From contig JAHEEL010000157.1 of the NCBI GenBank assembly GCA_024640745.1, forward strand, positions 1-5,624: 5,624 nt of DNA. Direction: 5' to 3'. This stretch comes from Actinomycetes bacterium (lineage in GTDB: Bacteria > Actinomycetota > Acidimicrobiia > Spongiisociales > UBA5794). Of the stretch, positions 5,555 to 5,624 are shown piece by piece. The notes beneath the pieces were generated by a model, which did no database searches, had not been told where the DNA came from, and saw only the letters and a list, made by a program, of their open reading frames with translations. The translations under genes and the position numbers were made by a program. Each line of letters begins with the position of its first letter. Position 1 is the first letter of the stretch.

Positions 5555-5624
5555 TGCGGTCCCTGCAGGATGTCGATGAGGACCAGGGCAAAGGCCACGG
5601 CAGAGATCGCAATCACGAAACGGC
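5551..5624 (-). CDS. C-terminal end of an unidentified, probably membrane, protein (5' part outside window)
   Basis: Only 23 residues and a TGA stop (5553-5551) are present. The frame reads FVIAISAVAFALVLIDIL followed by QGPQ. The 18-residue hydrophobic run looks like a terminal transmembrane helix with a short polar tail. Its TGA overlaps the sirtuin ATG by four bases (ATGA), the arrangement of translationally coupled operon genes, and third codon positions are mostly G/C as in the neighbours. The fragment is too short to identify a family. It could be a chance open frame, but the ATGA overlap and hydrophobic pattern argue for a real gene. Confidence 0.5.
   Translation of the reverse strand, partial: RFVIAISAVAFALVLIDILQGPQ

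Overview
The window is high-GC bacterial DNA with tightly packed genes and a strong G/C preference at third codon positions. Three of the starts look leaderless, with a TANNNT hexamer 6-7 bases before the ATG. Together with the style of the TetR, NTF2-like and sirtuin proteins, this suggests an actinobacterium (Actinomycetota). An uncultured or deep-branching class is possible, but the assignment is inferred from the sequence alone.

Layout, left to right. Bases 1-259 (+) hold the C-terminal 85 residues of a nicotinamidase (PncA) with its catalytic cysteine. Bases 334-699 (+) encode a small NTF2/SnoaL-like protein. It converges on a TetR-family regulator (779-1369, -), whose promoter carries a 9+9 bp inverted repeat that is almost certainly its operator. 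Bases 1548-3092 (-) encode nicotinate phosphoribosyltransferase (PncB). The roughly 220 bp between pncB and fumC is almost filled by a heptanucleotide tandem repeat: 18 in-phase 7-mers at 3179-3304, plus a smaller, oppositely oriented GAGACGC array with 14-base spacing at 3121-3169. Class II fumarase (fumC) follows at 3314-4693 (-), then a Sir2-family NAD-dependent deacylase (4778-5554, -). The sirtuin start overlaps, as ATGA, the stop of an upstream gene; only that gene's last 23 residues, a probable membrane helix, are in the window. No stretch longer than 300 bases lacks a gene.

Function. Three genes are consecutive steps of one NAD recycling route. The sirtuin consumes NAD+ and releases nicotinamide, PncA deamidates nicotinamide to nicotinate, and PncB converts nicotinate to nicotinate mononucleotide for NAD resynthesis. 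They are close together but not one operon: pncA is on the + strand, the other two on the - strand, with fumC and the repeat tract between. Fumarase is a TCA-cycle enzyme with no evident direct tie to NAD salvage. The NTF2-like protein and the TetR regulator have no assignable substrate or ligand.

I see no clear novel multi-gene system. The least explained element is the heptad repeat tract between fumC and pncB. The most concrete regulatory prediction is the TetR operator.
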